Position numbers and translations under genes: made by a program
The notes under the pieces: model-generated
What the model saw: the letters and a program-made list of their open reading frames with translations, nothing else
The model's database searches: none
Told to the model about the DNA's origin: nothing
Shown: one piece after another, positions 27,674 to 37,945 of the stretch
Position numbering within the stretch: the stretch's first letter is position 1
How the letters are laid out: the number at the start of each line of letters is the position of its first letter
Source: Cellvibrio sp. UBA7671
Lineage (GTDB): Bacteria > Pseudomonadota > Gammaproteobacteria > Pseudomonadales > Cellvibrionaceae
Direction: 5' to 3'
Length of the DNA: 64,000 nucleotides
Assembly: GCA_002483145.1 (NCBI GenBank)
Contig: DLHJ01000003.1
Coordinates: 372,001-436,000 of the forward strand

Positions 27674-28984
27674 ATGAACTCCCTCACCTTCCCTGCGCTG
27701 GGCAAATATATTGACCTGTTAGTCGATGCCGTGTGCGTAGTGGATAAAAACGGGCACTTTCTTTATGTCAGCCCCAGTGCAGAGCAGATTTTTGGCTACA
27801 CCCAAGCCGAGATGATGGGTAGACAAATGCTGGAGCTGGTGCATCCGGATGACCGCCAGCTCACATTGCAAACTGTGGATAGGATTGTTGCCGGTGAACC
27901 CCAGCCACATTTCGAGAATCGCTATATCCGCAAAAATGGCGAGACGGTCCACATTATGTGGTCGGCGCGCTGGTCGGAAGTGGACCAATGCCGCGTGGCG
28001 GTTGCACGCGATATCACCCGGCGCAAACAGGCTGAGAGCATTCAGCAGGCCGTTTTTGCGATTGCTGAAGCCTCACACAATACACAGGATCTACATGCCC
28101 TCTTCGCGCAAATCCATCGAATTATTAGCGAGTTGTTAGCCGCTGAAAATTTTTCGGTGGCACTGCGCGATAGTAATTCCGCATTAACCAGCTTTCCTTA
28201 CTCACATGAGCAGGTAGTGCTTTCGTTTAGCAATGACGGGACCGAGATCGCCAATCAATTATTGGCGCAGGTGCTGGATACCAATAAAGCGCAGCTCTAC
28301 AACGCTTCCTATGAACGGCAGGCGCTGCAAAGTTGGCTGGGCGTTCCACTGAAATCCCATTCGGGGGTATTGGGCGCATTGGTATTAAAAAGTTTTTCAC
28401 CCGAGCACCATTACAGTGAAAAAAATATGGAGTTATTGCAATTTGTTTCTACGCAAATTGCAGCGGCGGTAGAACGCAAACAGATGATGGCGCGCCTTGA
28501 GCACCTCGCACTTTATGATCAATTAACTCGCCTGCCTAATCGCACCTTATTTTATGATCGCATTCACTCTGCGATGGCACGCGCAAAACGCAACCACGGC
28601 ATTTTTTCACTCTTGTACCTGGATATGGATAAATTCAAAGCCGTGAACGATAACTACGGCCACAATATCGGTGATTTATTATTAGAGCAGGCATCGCGCC
28701 GCCTTGAACACTGCGTGCGCGAGTGCGATACCATCGCACGTTTTGGTGGTGATGAATTTGTGATCCTATTGGAAAACATTGAGCGACCCGAACAGAGTAC
28801 AGCGGTTGCCGAAAAAATTTATGCGGCGCTTAGCCTACCCTTTGCACTTGCCGAACACACCATCACCATTTTACCGAGTATTGGCTTGGCGCATTTTCCG
28901 CAGCACGGCGACAACGAGAAAGACCTGTTGCGCCATGCAGACGCGGAAATGTACCGCAAGAAAAACCAGTCATCGTTTACATGA
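27674..28984 (+). CDS. PAS-GAF-GGDEF diguanylate cyclase
   Basis: A 436-residue cytoplasmic protein without membrane segments. An N-terminal PAS domain (about 8-120, with FGYTQAEMMGRQMLELVHPDD) and its PAC tail precede a GAF domain (about 130-275), then a GGDEF domain (about 280-434). The active-site motif is intact (RFGGDEFV), and an RxxD inhibitory site (RECD) lies five residues upstream, so it should make cyclic di-GMP and be feedback-inhibited. No EAL domain. The signals sensed by PAS and GAF are unknown. It is divergent from the GntR operon and appears monocistronic. Confidence 0.94.
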   Translation: MNSLTFPALGKYIDLLVDAVCVVDKNGHFLYVSPSAEQIFGYTQAEMMGRQMLELVHPDDRQLTLQTVDRIVAGEPQPHFENRYIRKNGETVHIMWSARWSEVDQCRVAVARDITRRKQAESIQQAVFAIAEASHNTQDLHALFAQIHRIISELLAAENFSVALRDSNSALTSFPYSHEQVVLSFSNDGTEIANQLLAQVLDTNKAQLYNASYERQALQSWLGVPLKSHSGVLGALVLKSFSPEHHYSEKNMELLQFVSTQIAAAVERKQMMARLEHLALYDQLTRLPNRTLFYDRIHSAMARAKRNHGIFSLLYLDMDKFKAVNDNYGHNIGDLLLEQASRRLEHCVRECDTIARFGGDEFVILLENIERPEQSTAVAEKIYAALSLPFALAEHTITILPSIGLAHFPQHGDNEKDLLRHADAEMYRKKNQSSFT

Positions 28985-29015
28985 TGTTCTTGATTACCAA
29001 CCGAGGCGTGAGTTT

Positions 29016-29417
29016 TTACATATCCCGCACAAAACGCACCTCAGTTATCAAACCATCAACAACTTTATAAATCGAGACATAATCCGTTTTTTTATCCGCG
29101 TGGATCACTGTCTCATGATTAATCACATAGCTGTCCTTTTCGATTTGCTGATGTATTTTTACGGCAACATTCCCCTCTTTAAACATGGGTTCAAAAATCG
29201 ATTGTAAATGCGCCTTGCCGCCGGCGAGCTGTTTGTCGGGGTATGTATACACTTGAACAGTCTCAGCATAGGTGGCCAAAAAAGCGTTCAGATTGTGTTG
29301 GTTGTAAGCATCCATGCGTTTGTTGACTACTGCCAGTGGCGACAAATCTGCCTCACTTGCACTGATTGACTGAGCAAAAGCAACCATCAACAGAACTCCA
29401 TACAATATTGGTTTCAC
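29016..29417 (-). CDS. Exported SnoaL/NTF2-like protein
   Basis: A 133-residue protein with a signal peptide (about 1-20) and an NTF2-like cone fold: VVNKRMDAYNQHNLNAFLATYAET is the characteristic start, followed by four beta strands ending in DGLITEVRFVR. Start is a GTG at 29417, supported by a strong ribosome-binding site (AAGGAGAG) seven bases upstream. Small-molecule binding or hydrolysis is typical of the fold but cannot be specified. It precedes, by 44 bp, the DUF2807 gene reading in the same direction. Confidence 0.8.
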   Translation of the reverse strand: MKPILYGVLLMVAFAQSISASEADLSPLAVVNKRMDAYNQHNLNAFLATYAETVQVYTYPDKQLAGGKAHLQSIFEPMFKEGNVAVKIHQQIEKDSYVINHETVIHADKKTDYVSIYKVVDGLITEVRFVRDM

Positions 29418-29461
29418 AATTACTCTCCTTATTTTATTAAAGCACTTATATCTACAGATGT

Positions 29462-30241
29462 TTATTCAACTGCATGCGAATTGACATGGCTTGCGCCACT
29501 TGCATCGGTCTTCGCTTTGGGGCTGCCGTAGTAATCAACACTTGACGCACCACTGGCATTGGCATCCAGCATTTCCGTCACGGATGCTTCTATGTGTGAT
29601 GCGCCGCTTGCTTCCAAATGAGCTCTTTTAGCGATGAGATTTTTTGCGCGAAAGTTACTCGCACCGCTCGCGCCTACATCCAACTCCTGGGTATTGCTTG
29701 CGGATTGAATTTCGGCGTTTGATGCTCCCGATAAATCATAATCCTGTTCCTGGCTATTGACACTGTTAATACGCACATTGGCGGCACCGGATAATTCCAT
29801 GCGCAACAGTTTTGCATTTAATTCCGCAAAATTAACATTGCCCGCACCACTGACATTGAGCTGGAATTTTTCACCTTGCAAATCGCCAACTGTGGCGCGC
29901 GCGCCGCCAGATATTTCCAAATAGTCCAATTCTTTTACACGCAAGACTATGCGCACAGGGTCATTGCTGTGACCGAACCAATTAAAAAAATTTCCGTCGC
30001 TTTTTACCCACACACTCACACGCTTACCGCTTTGATCCACCTTTACTCGCTTCATCACTTCAGCATCAGCTTCAACGCGCAAGTACTCAGTACCATCCTG
30101 GCTAATTTCTACCGCCGTATTTCCGCCGGAGACAAATTCAGTAAAGTCTTTTACAGGGTAAGTTTTGGCAATGGTTTCGGCAAACGCCATCGGCGCGGCC
30201 AATGCAACCATCGCAGTCATTATTAAGGCACGAATAAACAT
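29462..30241 (-). CDS. DUF2807 (head GIN) exported adhesin-like protein
   Basis: A 259-residue exported protein with a signal peptide (about 1-21). The mature protein is a DUF2807 beta-helix, with repeated turns marked by SGA(S/A)N and ASGAS motifs in at least seven places between residues 110 and 255. These repeats make short parallel strands stacked into a solenoid. Such proteins occur on bacterial surfaces and in periplasm, and their function is unknown. The ATG follows GGAGCTGATT. It lies between a YggN-like and a SnoaL-like gene on the same strand, all three with signal peptides. Confidence 0.85.
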   Translation of the reverse strand: MFIRALIMTAMVALAAPMAFAETIAKTYPVKDFTEFVSGGNTAVEISQDGTEYLRVEADAEVMKRVKVDQSGKRVSVWVKSDGNFFNWFGHSNDPVRIVLRVKELDYLEISGGARATVGDLQGEKFQLNVSGAGNVNFAELNAKLLRMELSGAANVRINSVNSQEQDYDLSGASNAEIQSASNTQELDVGASGASNFRAKNLIAKRAHLEASGASHIEASVTEMLDANASGASSVDYYGSPKAKTDASGASHVNSHAVE

Positions 30242-30306
30242 AATCAGCTCCTGTCTTTATACAAAATAATATTGAATACTATTAATCAGCAAACAATTAT
30301 CACCCA

Positions 30307-31101
30307 TTATATTTTGTGCTGGGCAATGTCGGTTTCCGGCAAACTGATGCGAAGAATATTAAACGACTCAATCGCCGGCACAGCGTGCTTTAACTGCTCT
30401 TCCCTTGCATCAACAGCACGTATAGTCTTGCAAAGCTGCTCGCCGCGCGCCTCCATACGCACTGCTTTAGCATTCATCTGCACCTCCATTTGCTCGCCGA
30501 ATTTATTCATACGCGCTTCAAAGGCGTTCATATCACCACCCGATGCCAACACCTCTTTACCCATTGCAATCATGATGCTGCCAATAGAGTTTTGTACTGA
30601 AGTCTCCACAATACGCTCGATCCGGGTTTCAAAATATTTACCTAAAAATTCGGGGGTGTCTTCATTACCGCGATTAAAGGTGATGGGATTACCCGCGCTA
30701 AAATAACGGTTCACATCACTTTTTACATTGTTTAACTCTGTAAGTAATTGCGCTGAGACCTGATTCTTTTCGCCGAGCAAACCATCGAAAGTAATAGTGA
30801 TAGCGTCAATCGCCAGATCAATTCCATCCAGCGCCATGCTGCGTACTTCCGGCACGGCGGCGCGGATACTGGCGGCGTAGCTTGCGACCATCTCTTGTTG
30901 CATCTGATTGAGTTTGAGCACACGCCCTTTCACCACCAGATATTGGTCCTCAACAATTTTGTAGGCCTGCTGATCCTCGTTATAAAACTCAATGCTGCTA
31001 TCAGTGATGCGCACACCCGCATCCAATTCCAGATTGCACGAGTTGTGCGCAGCAGCAGAGCCTGCGGCAAGCAGTAAAACCGAGGCAATAAGTGTTTTCA
31101 T
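30307..31101 (-). CDS. DUF2884/YggN family exported protein
   Basis: A 264-residue exported protein. Signal peptide 1-19 (MKTLIASVLLLAAGSAAA), then a long mostly helical chain with the early pattern HNSCNLELDAGVRITDSSIEFY, characteristic of YggN/DUF2884. Start ATG 31101 is supported by GAAAGGAGCTGGAC upstream; an in-frame codon nine codons earlier precedes that site. The function of YggN is not known; it is a periplasmic protein of many gammaproteobacteria. Genes downstream (DUF2807, SnoaL-like) run in the same direction with gaps of about 65 and 44 bp. Confidence 0.85.
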   Translation of the reverse strand: MKTLIASVLLLAAGSAAAHNSCNLELDAGVRITDSSIEFYNEDQQAYKIVEDQYLVVKGRVLKLNQMQQEMVASYAASIRAAVPEVRSMALDGIDLAIDAITITFDGLLGEKNQVSAQLLTELNNVKSDVNRYFSAGNPITFNRGNEDTPEFLGKYFETRIERIVETSVQNSIGSIMIAMGKEVLASGGDMNAFEARMNKFGEQMEVQMNAKAVRMEARGEQLCKTIRAVDAREEQLKHAVPAIESFNILRISLPETDIAQHKI

Positions 31102-31350
31102 GTCCAGCTCCTTTCGGTTGTCATACATCGATCAATGGATGTTCAGTGGATGTTAAAAAGCAAGGCTTCTTTCGGTTAACTCACGGCGCGGTTATTGATT
31201 GAGACGCAGGCAGTGCCGAATCGGATTCACCCGTTGCAAAATATTCTTTTCCGCTCATAAACACCGGCTAAAAACAAGTCTGGCAGGCGCCCTGAATATG
31301 GGGATAATGGTGCCCTTTCCGATCCAAGCCGCAACACGAGCATTTCTTCT

Positions 31351-33681
31351 ATGACCAGCTTACCCAGTATTGCCAAACGCATTGCCGATGAATTAAACGT
31401 TCAGGAACAACAAGTTAGCGCCGCCGTCGGGTTGCTTGATGAAGGCGCGACCGTGCCCTTCATCTCCCGCTACCGTAAAGAAGTGACTGGCGGGCTGGAC
31501 GATACGCAAATGCGTTTCTTGGAAGAGCGCCTGCGCTACCTGCGCGAATTGGAAGAGCGCCGTGCGGCGATCCTCAAATCCATCGCCGAACAAGAGAAGC
31601 TCACGCCGGAATTGGAGCGCGAGATCCAGATCGCCGATACCAAAAACCGCCTGGAAGACTTGTACCTGCCCTACAAACCCAAGCGCCGCACCAAGGGCCA
31701 AATCGCCAAAGAGGCAGGCCTTGAACCACTGGCCGAAGCACTGCTGGCCGACCCGACGCTCGCACCGGAAGTGGAAGCGGCAAAATACTTCAATGCCGAG
31801 CACAGCATTAATGATGTGAAATCCGCGCTCGACGGTGCCAAATACATACTGATGGAAAAATTCAGTGAAGATGCCGAATTGCTTGGCCGCCTGCGCCATT
31901 TCTTAACCCAGGAAGCAACCTTTTCTGCACGTGTTGCCACTGGCAAAGAAACGGATACATCGCAAGAGGTGCAAAAATTCCGCGATTATTTTGAACACGA
32001 CGAACCGCTTAAATCGGTGCCTTCGCATCGCGCACTCGCCATGTTCCGCGGCCGCAACGAAGGCGTGCTGACCATCAGCGTCAAAGTGGGCGATGAAGAA
32101 GCACGCGTTGGCCACCCCTGCGAAACCATGATCGCCGAACACTGGCAGGTGCAAGATAAAGGCCGCGCTGCAGATGGCTGGCTCGCTGAAGTAGTGCGCT
32201 GGACTTGGCGAGTAAAACTGCTCACGCATTTGGAAACCGATTTGCTCGGCGAGCTGCGCGAAAAAGCGGAAGAAGAAGCGATTAAAGTATTCGCATCCAA
32301 TTTAAAAGATTTGTTGCTCGCCGCACCCGCAGGGCAAAAAGCCACTATCGGCCTCGACCCAGGCATGCGCACCGGTGTAAAAGTTGCTGTAGTTGATGCG
32401 ACCGGTAAAGTGCTCGACCATTGCGTGATGTACCCAACTCCGCCGCTGAATAAAATTGCCGAATCAGAAGCGATTCTGGTTCACCTGTGCAACAAACACA
32501 ATGTCGGTTTGATTGCGATTGGCAACGGCACCGCGTCGCGCGAGACTGAAAAATTTGCTAAAGATGTGTTGAAAAAGCACACCGACATTAAAGCCAGCAC
32601 GGTGATTGTGAGTGAAGCCGGGGCATCGGTTTACTCTGCCTCTGAATTTGCAGCGAAAGAATTTCCGGATTTGGATGTAACGATTCGCGGTGCAATTTCC
32701 ATCGCACGCCGCTTACAAGATCCACTCGCTGAATTGGTAAAAATCGATCCAAAATCCATCGGGGTTGGCCAGTACCAACACGACGTTTCGCAATCACAAC
32801 TGGCGCGCTCGCTCGATGCGGTAGTTGAGGACTGTGTGAACGCGGTGGGTGTGGAAGTGAATACCGCATCGGCGGCGCTGCTTGCGCGTGTATCCGGTCT
32901 GAACACGACATTGGCAAATAACATCGTTGAATTCCGCAACCAGAACGGCGCGTTTAATTCGCGTGCCGCATTGAAAAAAGTACCGCGCTTTGGTGAAAAA
33001 ACCTTTGAACAAGCCGCAGGATTTTTGCGTGTTGCCGGTGGCGAAAATCCACTCGACGCCTCTGCTGTGCATCCGGAATCCTATTCCATTGTTGAAAAAA
33101 TAGCGCAAAAAAATGCGCGTGAAATTAAAGGTCTGATTGGTGACTCATCCTTCCTGCGCGGTTTAAAAGCAGCGGACTATACCGATGAAAAATTCGGTGT
33201 TCCCACCGTCACCGACATCATCAAAGAATTGGATAAACCCGGCCGCGACCCGCGCCCGGAATTTAAAACCGCCCAATTTCAGGAGGGCGTAGAGGAAATT
33301 ACCGATTTGGTGCCGGGAATGATTTTGGAAGGTACTGTCACTAACGTTACCAATTTCGGCGCGTTTGTGGATATAGGCGTGCATCAGGATGGCTTGGTAC
33401 ATATCTCTGCACTCTCACACAATTTCATTAAAGATCCGCGCGAAGCGGTAAAAGCTGGCGACATAGTCAAAGCCAAAGTGATGGAAGTGGATGTACCGCG
33501 CAAACGTATCGCCCTGTCATTGCGTCTGGATGATACACCTGGTGAAAAAGTGGAAGGCAAGAAGGGCGGAGAGCGTCCACAATCGCAAAACCAACAGCGC
33601 GCGGCGCAGAAAAATAATCCTGCTCCAGCGGCAATGGGTAGCATGGGTGCGCTGCTACAGCAAGCATTGAAAAAGAAATAG
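31351..33681 (+). CDS. tex: RNA-binding transcriptional accessory protein Tex
   Basis: Tex is a conserved nucleic-acid-binding protein linked to transcription and virulence gene expression. The 776-residue protein has all expected parts: an N-terminal HTH and helical region ([20 protein letters not shown]), a YqgF/RuvX-like domain (about 330-455, [20 protein letters not shown]), helix-hairpin-helix motifs (about 490-560), and an S1 RNA-binding domain (about 650-720, [21 protein letters not shown]). A C-terminal tail is rich in glutamine and lysine. It lies alone, followed by a hairpin and yjdM. Confidence 0.97.
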   Translation: MTSLPSIAKRIADELNVQEQQVSAAVGLLDEGATVPFISRYRKEVTGGLDDTQMRFLEERLRYLRELEERRAAILKSIAEQEKLTPELEREIQIADTKNRLEDLYLPYKPKRRTKGQIAKEAGLEPLAEALLADPTLAPEVEAAKYFNAEHSINDVKSALDGAKYILMEKFSEDAELLGRLRHFLTQEATFSARVATGKETDTSQEVQKFRDYFEHDEPLKSVPSHRALAMFRGRNEGVLTISVKVGDEEARVGHPCETMIAEHWQVQDKGRAADGWLAEVVRWTWRVKLLTHLETDLLGELREKAEEEAIKVFASNLKDLLLAAPAGQKATIGLDPGMRTGVKVAVVDATGKVLDHCVMYPTPPLNKIAESEAILVHLCNKHNVGLIAIGNGTASRETEKFAKDVLKKHTDIKASTVIVSEAGASVYSASEFAAKEFPDLDVTIRGAISIARRLQDPLAELVKIDPKSIGVGQYQHDVSQSQLARSLDAVVEDCVNAVGVEVNTASAALLARVSGLNTTLANNIVEFRNQNGAFNSRAALKKVPRFGEKTFEQAAGFLRVAGGENPLDASAVHPESYSIVEKIAQKNAREIKGLIGDSSFLRGLKAADYTDEKFGVPTVTDIIKELDKPGRDPRPEFKTAQFQEGVEEITDLVPGMILEGTVTNVTNFGAFVDIGVHQDGLVHISALSHNFIKDPREAVKAGDIVKAKVMEVDVPRKRIALSLRLDDTPGEKVEGKKGGERPQSQNQQRAAQKNNPAPAAMGSMGALLQQALKKK

Positions 33682-33699
33682 CTCTCCCACCAATACGCC

Positions 33700-33722
33700 C
33701 CTCCCAAGCCCTGCTTGGGAGG
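33700..33722 (+). other. Hairpin between tex and yjdM
   Basis: A perfect 9-bp stem CCTCCCAAG/CTTGGGAGG with loop CCCTG, 18 bp after tex. There is no T run; perhaps a processing site or a partial terminator. Confidence 0.5.
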
Positions 33723-33747
33723 ACCACACCAATTTGAAGAAAATTAT

Positions 33748-34089
33748 ATGAGCACACTTCCCACTTGCCCCAAATGCAATTCCGAATACACCTATGAAGA
33801 TGGCGAATTATTTATCTGCCCCGAGTGCGCACACGAATGGCCAAAAGCTGCAGCAGAGGCGGCGGGCGACGATGTATTAATCGTGCGCGATGCCAATGGC
33901 AATTTATTAGCCGATGGCGATTTTGTTACGCTGATTAAAGACTTAAAAGTAAAAGGCTCATCTTCGACCTTAAAAGTCGGCACCAAAGTAAAAATCAATC
34001 GTCTGGTGGATGGTGATCACGATATCGACTGCAAAATCGACGGCATAGGCGCGATGATGCTGAAATCGGAATTTGTAAAAAAGGTGTGA
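33748..34089 (+). CDS. yjdM: Zinc ribbon domain protein YjdM (PhnA family)
   Basis: A 113-residue protein of the PhnA/YjdM family. The N-terminal zinc ribbon has two CxxC pairs ([10 protein letters not shown] and CPECAHEW), and the C-terminal beta-barrel holds the signature [20 protein letters not shown] and [16 protein letters not shown]. Despite the PhnA name, the family is not the phosphonoacetate hydrolase and its role is unclear. I use ATG 33748; an in-frame upstream codon at 33715 falls inside the hairpin. A strong terminator follows. Confidence 0.93.
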   Translation: MSTLPTCPKCNSEYTYEDGELFICPECAHEWPKAAAEAAGDDVLIVRDANGNLLADGDFVTLIKDLKVKGSSSTLKVGTKVKINRLVDGDHDIDCKIDGIGAMMLKSEFVKKV

Positions 34090-34107
34090 AGAATCCAGGT
34101 TCCGGAT

Positions 34108-34145
34108 AAAAAAGCAGCGAGCAGTTTAACTCGCTGCTTTTTTTT
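34108..34145 (+). terminator. Intrinsic terminator after yjdM
   Basis: A 14-bp perfect stem (AAAAAAGCAGCGAG and its complement) closes an 8-base loop and is followed by Ts on the plus strand. It is 18 bp after the yjdM stop. Confidence 0.92.
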
Positions 34146-34267
34146 GGCTTATTTTGTATAGCTACAGCACACAAACTGGCAACTCCGCCAACCAGCCGAG
34201 GTCATAACAACTACACCTTGTGCTACCTTTAATCACAGCCCTCGCACCCTATCCATCATGGTAAACA

Positions 34268-34309
34268 TTTGAGTTACTGTATTTGAGTTACCGCACTTGA
34301 GTCACAACA
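34268..34309 (+). repeat. Three 14-bp direct repeats before the DUF748 gene
   Basis: Three tandem units of 14 bp begin at 34268, 34282 and 34296; each holds TTGAGTYAC followed by a variable part. They end 10 bp before the ATG of the DUF748 gene, within its leader. Possibly iterated regulator sites or a recent slippage duplication. Confidence 0.7.
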
Positions 34310-34319
34310 AGGAGACACA

Positions 34320-37280
34320 ATGAAAGCGTCCGTTGGGGCATTGCTGATGCAACTTTGGCAGCAGCGCGCGGTAACATTACTATTTCGCGTCTACGCAATT
34401 TATCTCGTCGTTTGCATACTGGTGGTGTTGCCACTGCTTAATTGGGGCGCGGGTGCTATTTACCAACAACAGATCGGGCGCATACTGCATTACGACCTGA
34501 TCCATTTTAATCCGTTTACCCTTGCGATAACTGCGCGCAACATCCAAGACAATAACTCCGATGGCACCCCGCTCTGGTCAGCGCGCCGCATCCATATCGA
34601 CCTGTCGCTGCTTCAAACGATGATTCATTTCGCACCCACGCTGGATGAAGTGGAGCTGGATGGGCTTTGGCTGCATCCGCAAAAGCTGGCCAACCACACC
34701 TGGAACTTTGATGATATCCGCCAATATCGCGCCGCCCAAGCAGCTGCAAATCCAACACCTGCGCCCGTTACCGATGAGAGTGAGCTGCCGGCGCTGATCA
34801 TCAACCACACCCGGGTGACGATAGAGTCACTGCAATTTACCGATAGCACTAGCGCGGAGCCGTTTCACACCAGCCTCGATAATATCCAGTTTGAATTGCA
34901 AAACTTTTCCACGCTCGCTGACGAGAACCAGCCGTATCAATTGCAGGCGGCAATGGGAGATGGCGGTGAACTGATCTGGAAGGGTAATTTATCGATCAAG
35001 GGCGCACGCAGCCAGGGTGAATTGGCGCTCAACAATATCGACCTGCAACCGGTGTGGAAATATTTTAAATCGCAACTCAATTTCACCCTGCAAAAGGCGC
35101 ATCTCAACCTCGAAGGCCAGTATCAATTGCGCTGGAAAAAAGACCTCATCTGGTCGCTGGAACAAGGTCAACTGGTTCTGGCAAATAGCAAATTGCGCAG
35201 CGGTAAAGCTAGCGCACGCGATGTTGAAATGAGCCTAGGCGAATTGAAACTGAGCGGGATTAGCGCCGCCAGCCAAACCCAACAACTGGCCGTAGCCGAT
35301 GTGCAGGTCAACGGATTGCAGCTATCCAGCTGGAACCTCGGTGAGAGCAACGGTCTGGCACGCGCCTTTATCCTCAAAAGTATGGCGGGCGATGCACCGG
35401 CGGTTGATGCCAGCAATACACCTTGGGTAGTTATGGTTAACAAATTCGCACTCAATGATGCGGCCGTCGATTGGCGCGCTGGCGATCTGGATCAGCACCT
35501 GTTCAAGGCGCGCCAGTTAAACCTGACCGCTGCCAATATCGATACAAGCGGCGCCAGAGCAATGACCATCCAGCTCGCTACCAGTATCGACGAGAGCGCC
35601 CAGCTCGACCTCGCAGGGGAATTCAACCTCGCCAGCCGAGACGGCCAATTTGCAACCGAACTGACTGCCCTGCCCGCCGCCATTGCCCAGCCTTTACTCA
35701 CCCCCTATGTGCGTGTCGATATCGTTAACGGGCAATTGCATACCAAGGCCGATGTGCAGATACGCAATGCGACCCCCACCCAAATTAAGAGCAGCGGCTC
35801 CATTACCGATATCAAGCTGCGACCAACCGCTGCGGCACAGGAGCTGCTGACCTGGCGCAGTTTGAAATGGAGCGACGCCCAGTTGGATTTAACCACTCAG
35901 CAAGTGGAAGTCCCATTGCTGGAATTAAGCGGATTCGACAGCCGTTTTGTGATCACCAAAGAAGGTAAAACCAATTTGCAGGCGCTCTTTCCCGAACCGC
36001 CCAACACTACCGCAACGCCCGATGCCGCTGCGCAAAATGGATCAATCCATCCATCAACCAATTCATCAATCGATTCACTAACCCGTGCCCGTGAACCCGC
36101 TGCGCCCTGGCATTTCAACCTGCACAAATTTGTGCTGGATAAAGCCTCGTTCCGCTTCAACGATGAAACCCTCACGCCTAACTTTACGGCAGCCGTGCAA
36201 AACTTTAGCGGTACTATGACCGGCCTCTCATCGGATACCAGCAAACCCGCGCTGTTCAAATTCCACGGCGATGTGGACGGCTACGCACCGGTCAACTTGC
36301 AGGGCAAAACCCAACCCTTCCTCACCCAACCTTTGCTGGATGCACGGCTCGATTTTGAAAACCTCGACCTCGGCGGCTTTAGCGGTTATTCCAGTACCTA
36401 CGCTGGCTGGCGCATTGAGCGCGGCCTGCTCACTGCCAACTTGCACTACCGTCTGAACAAAGGCCTGATCCAGGGCGACAACCATATCGAGATGGACCAA
36501 CTGCAATTGGGTGAACGGGTAGACGACGCAAAAGCGATGGACGTCCCCCTGCGTTTGGCGCTGGCGCTATTAACCGATGAAAACGGTCTCGCCACTTTGG
36601 ATATAGGTGTGCGCGGCAACCAGAATGACCCGGGGTTTGATATCGGCAAAGTCATCCGCCAAGCGGTGCGCAATTCACTGGTCAAAATTGTGAAATCCCC
36701 GTTTACCTTGCTCGCCAAATTGGTTGGCAGTAAAGAGGATCTCGGCTACCTGCCGTTTAATTCCGGCTCATCGCAATTGCTCACCACTGCCACACGCAAA
36801 CTCAACGCGCTGCAACAAGCGCTGAAAAAACGCCCGGAGCTGCGCATCGAACTGCGTGGAAGCTATGACCAAAATACCGATCTGCGCGGTTTGCGCCTGG
36901 CACAGGTCAAGCAGGTTTTACTGGAAGAGCATGGTTTGGAAAATAAAGACATCAAGTCCCAAAACGAGCGCTGGCAAAAAGCGGTGCTGGCGGAGTATCG
37001 CAAACTGGGTTTGAAAAGTGATACAGGACTAAACCCGGTACAGGTGCATGAGCAATGGCTGCAAACCGTCGTAATCGCGCCGGAAGCACTGATCCAATTG
37101 GCAGCGCAGCGCAGCATCAACGCCAAACAATTTTTGGTGCAACAGCTGAAAGTCGATAACAGTCGCGTGTTGATCAACTCCAATCTGGATTGCACCCAAG
37201 CCGACACTTGTAGCCGCCGCATAGTGAAGTTGGACCTGTCTGATTTGAACCAGACGCTAGCAACAGCTACTGACCGCTGA
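34320..37280 (+). CDS. DUF748/AsmA-like large inner-membrane protein
   Basis: A 986-residue protein anchored by one N-terminal TM helix (about 20-45, YAIYLVVCILVVLPLLNWGAG). The rest faces the periplasm and is a long beta-rich repeat structure as in DUF748 and AsmA-like proteins, which bridge the inner and outer membranes and may help lipid transport. Two low-complexity inserts (rich in Asn, Ser and Pro, about residues 565-590) separate the halves. Near the C-terminus (about 805-880) is LPFNSGSSQLLTTATRKLNA and LRIELRGSYDQ, like the OmpA peptidoglycan-binding pattern. The start is supported by AAGGAG. Precise substrate unknown. Confidence 0.88.
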   Translation: MKASVGALLMQLWQQRAVTLLFRVYAIYLVVCILVVLPLLNWGAGAIYQQQIGRILHYDLIHFNPFTLAITARNIQDNNSDGTPLWSARRIHIDLSLLQTMIHFAPTLDEVELDGLWLHPQKLANHTWNFDDIRQYRAAQAAANPTPAPVTDESELPALIINHTRVTIESLQFTDSTSAEPFHTSLDNIQFELQNFSTLADENQPYQLQAAMGDGGELIWKGNLSIKGARSQGELALNNIDLQPVWKYFKSQLNFTLQKAHLNLEGQYQLRWKKDLIWSLEQGQLVLANSKLRSGKASARDVEMSLGELKLSGISAASQTQQLAVADVQVNGLQLSSWNLGESNGLARAFILKSMAGDAPAVDASNTPWVVMVNKFALNDAAVDWRAGDLDQHLFKARQLNLTAANIDTSGARAMTIQLATSIDESAQLDLAGEFNLASRDGQFATELTALPAAIAQPLLTPYVRVDIVNGQLHTKADVQIRNATPTQIKSSGSITDIKLRPTAAAQELLTWRSLKWSDAQLDLTTQQVEVPLLELSGFDSRFVITKEGKTNLQALFPEPPNTTATPDAAAQNGSIHPSTNSSIDSLTRAREPAAPWHFNLHKFVLDKASFRFNDETLTPNFTAAVQNFSGTMTGLSSDTSKPALFKFHGDVDGYAPVNLQGKTQPFLTQPLLDARLDFENLDLGGFSGYSSTYAGWRIERGLLTANLHYRLNKGLIQGDNHIEMDQLQLGERVDDAKAMDVPLRLALALLTDENGLATLDIGVRGNQNDPGFDIGKVIRQAVRNSLVKIVKSPFTLLAKLVGSKEDLGYLPFNSGSSQLLTTATRKLNALQQALKKRPELRIELRGSYDQNTDLRGLRLAQVKQVLLEEHGLENKDIKSQNERWQKAVLAEYRKLGLKSDTGLNPVQVHEQWLQTVVIAPEALIQLAAQRSINAKQFLVQQLKVDNSRVLINSNLDCTQADTCSRRIVKLDLSDLNQTLATATDR

Positions 37281-37434
37281 GTATTAATAACCGCAAATCT
37301 GATCGGATAGAGCCAGAGCAGCAAGACTCGAGTCTGGCGCATATTTTTGTAATTTGTGACGCAAGTCGGTAGTATCGCCGCCGGAATGTTTTGTGAATAG
37401 ATAGATTGGTTCGTGCCCATAGGAGAAAAAGGCA

Positions 37435-37902
37435 ATGGAGCAACATGTGAAAATGATGATTGGCGGTGCGGCCTTATTTGTACTGGGAGGTATTTCAGTT
37501 TACCTCCTCACCAGCCGGCCTGACGCTGCAATCCCACCCACTTACACACAACCCGCTCAAGCTACACCTGTTGCGGAGGTAGAATCTCCCGCCCCATCCA
37601 GCGCCGATGCAGAAACCAGCATTGCCAATGCCGAATCTTTTTACGAGGAGGCTGAAGCACGCCGCGAACAGCAACTTGCAGATAAAGCTGAAGCCGATAG
37701 GCTCGCCAAATTAACGGCAATTAAAGAGCGCAGCGTGGAGTGTAAGTTTTGGAAGCAACAGCAAAAAACATCCAGTGCTGCAGCAAAAATAGAAGAGAAA
37801 ATTATTCAGTACTGCACACTGCAAACCAGCAGTAGCACATCGAGTGATAGCAGCACGCCCAGCAGCACTCCTGAATCAACAACTGCAAGTGCAGGCGCTT
37901 AA
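37435..37902 (+). CDS. Membrane-anchored coiled-coil protein with serine-rich tail
   Basis: A 155-residue protein of no known family. An N-terminal hydrophobic helix (about 8-26, MIGGAALFVLGGISVYLLT) anchors it, a Pro/Ala/Ser segment follows (residues 30-60), then a charged coiled coil (about 65-120, AEARREQQLADKAEADRLAK), and a C-terminal serine/threonine-rich tail like the linkers of Cellvibrio secreted enzymes. The tail carries no obvious binding site. ATG follows AGGAGAAAAAGGCA. It may be a small envelope protein linked to the neighbouring DUF748 or outer-membrane genes, but this is only by position. Confidence 0.7.
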   Translation: MEQHVKMMIGGAALFVLGGISVYLLTSRPDAAIPPTYTQPAQATPVAEVESPAPSSADAETSIANAESFYEEAEARREQQLADKAEADRLAKLTAIKERSVECKFWKQQQKTSSAAAKIEEKIIQYCTLQTSSSTSSDSSTPSSTPESTTASAGA

Positions 37903-37913
37903 CGGAAATCCAC

Positions 37914-37937
37914 ACCGGCACACATCCCTGTGCCGGT
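37914..37937. other. Hairpin between convergent genes
   Basis: A perfect 9-bp stem ACCGGCACA/TGTGCCGGT with a 6-base loop in the 43-bp gap between the coiled-coil protein and the outer-membrane protein gene. It lacks a T run on either strand. Confidence 0.5.
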
Positions 37938-37945
37938 AACACAGA

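Noticed and set aside
34516-36718. Several minus-strand frames inside the DUF748 gene
   Set aside because: All are shadows of one strongly coding frame and lack start signals.
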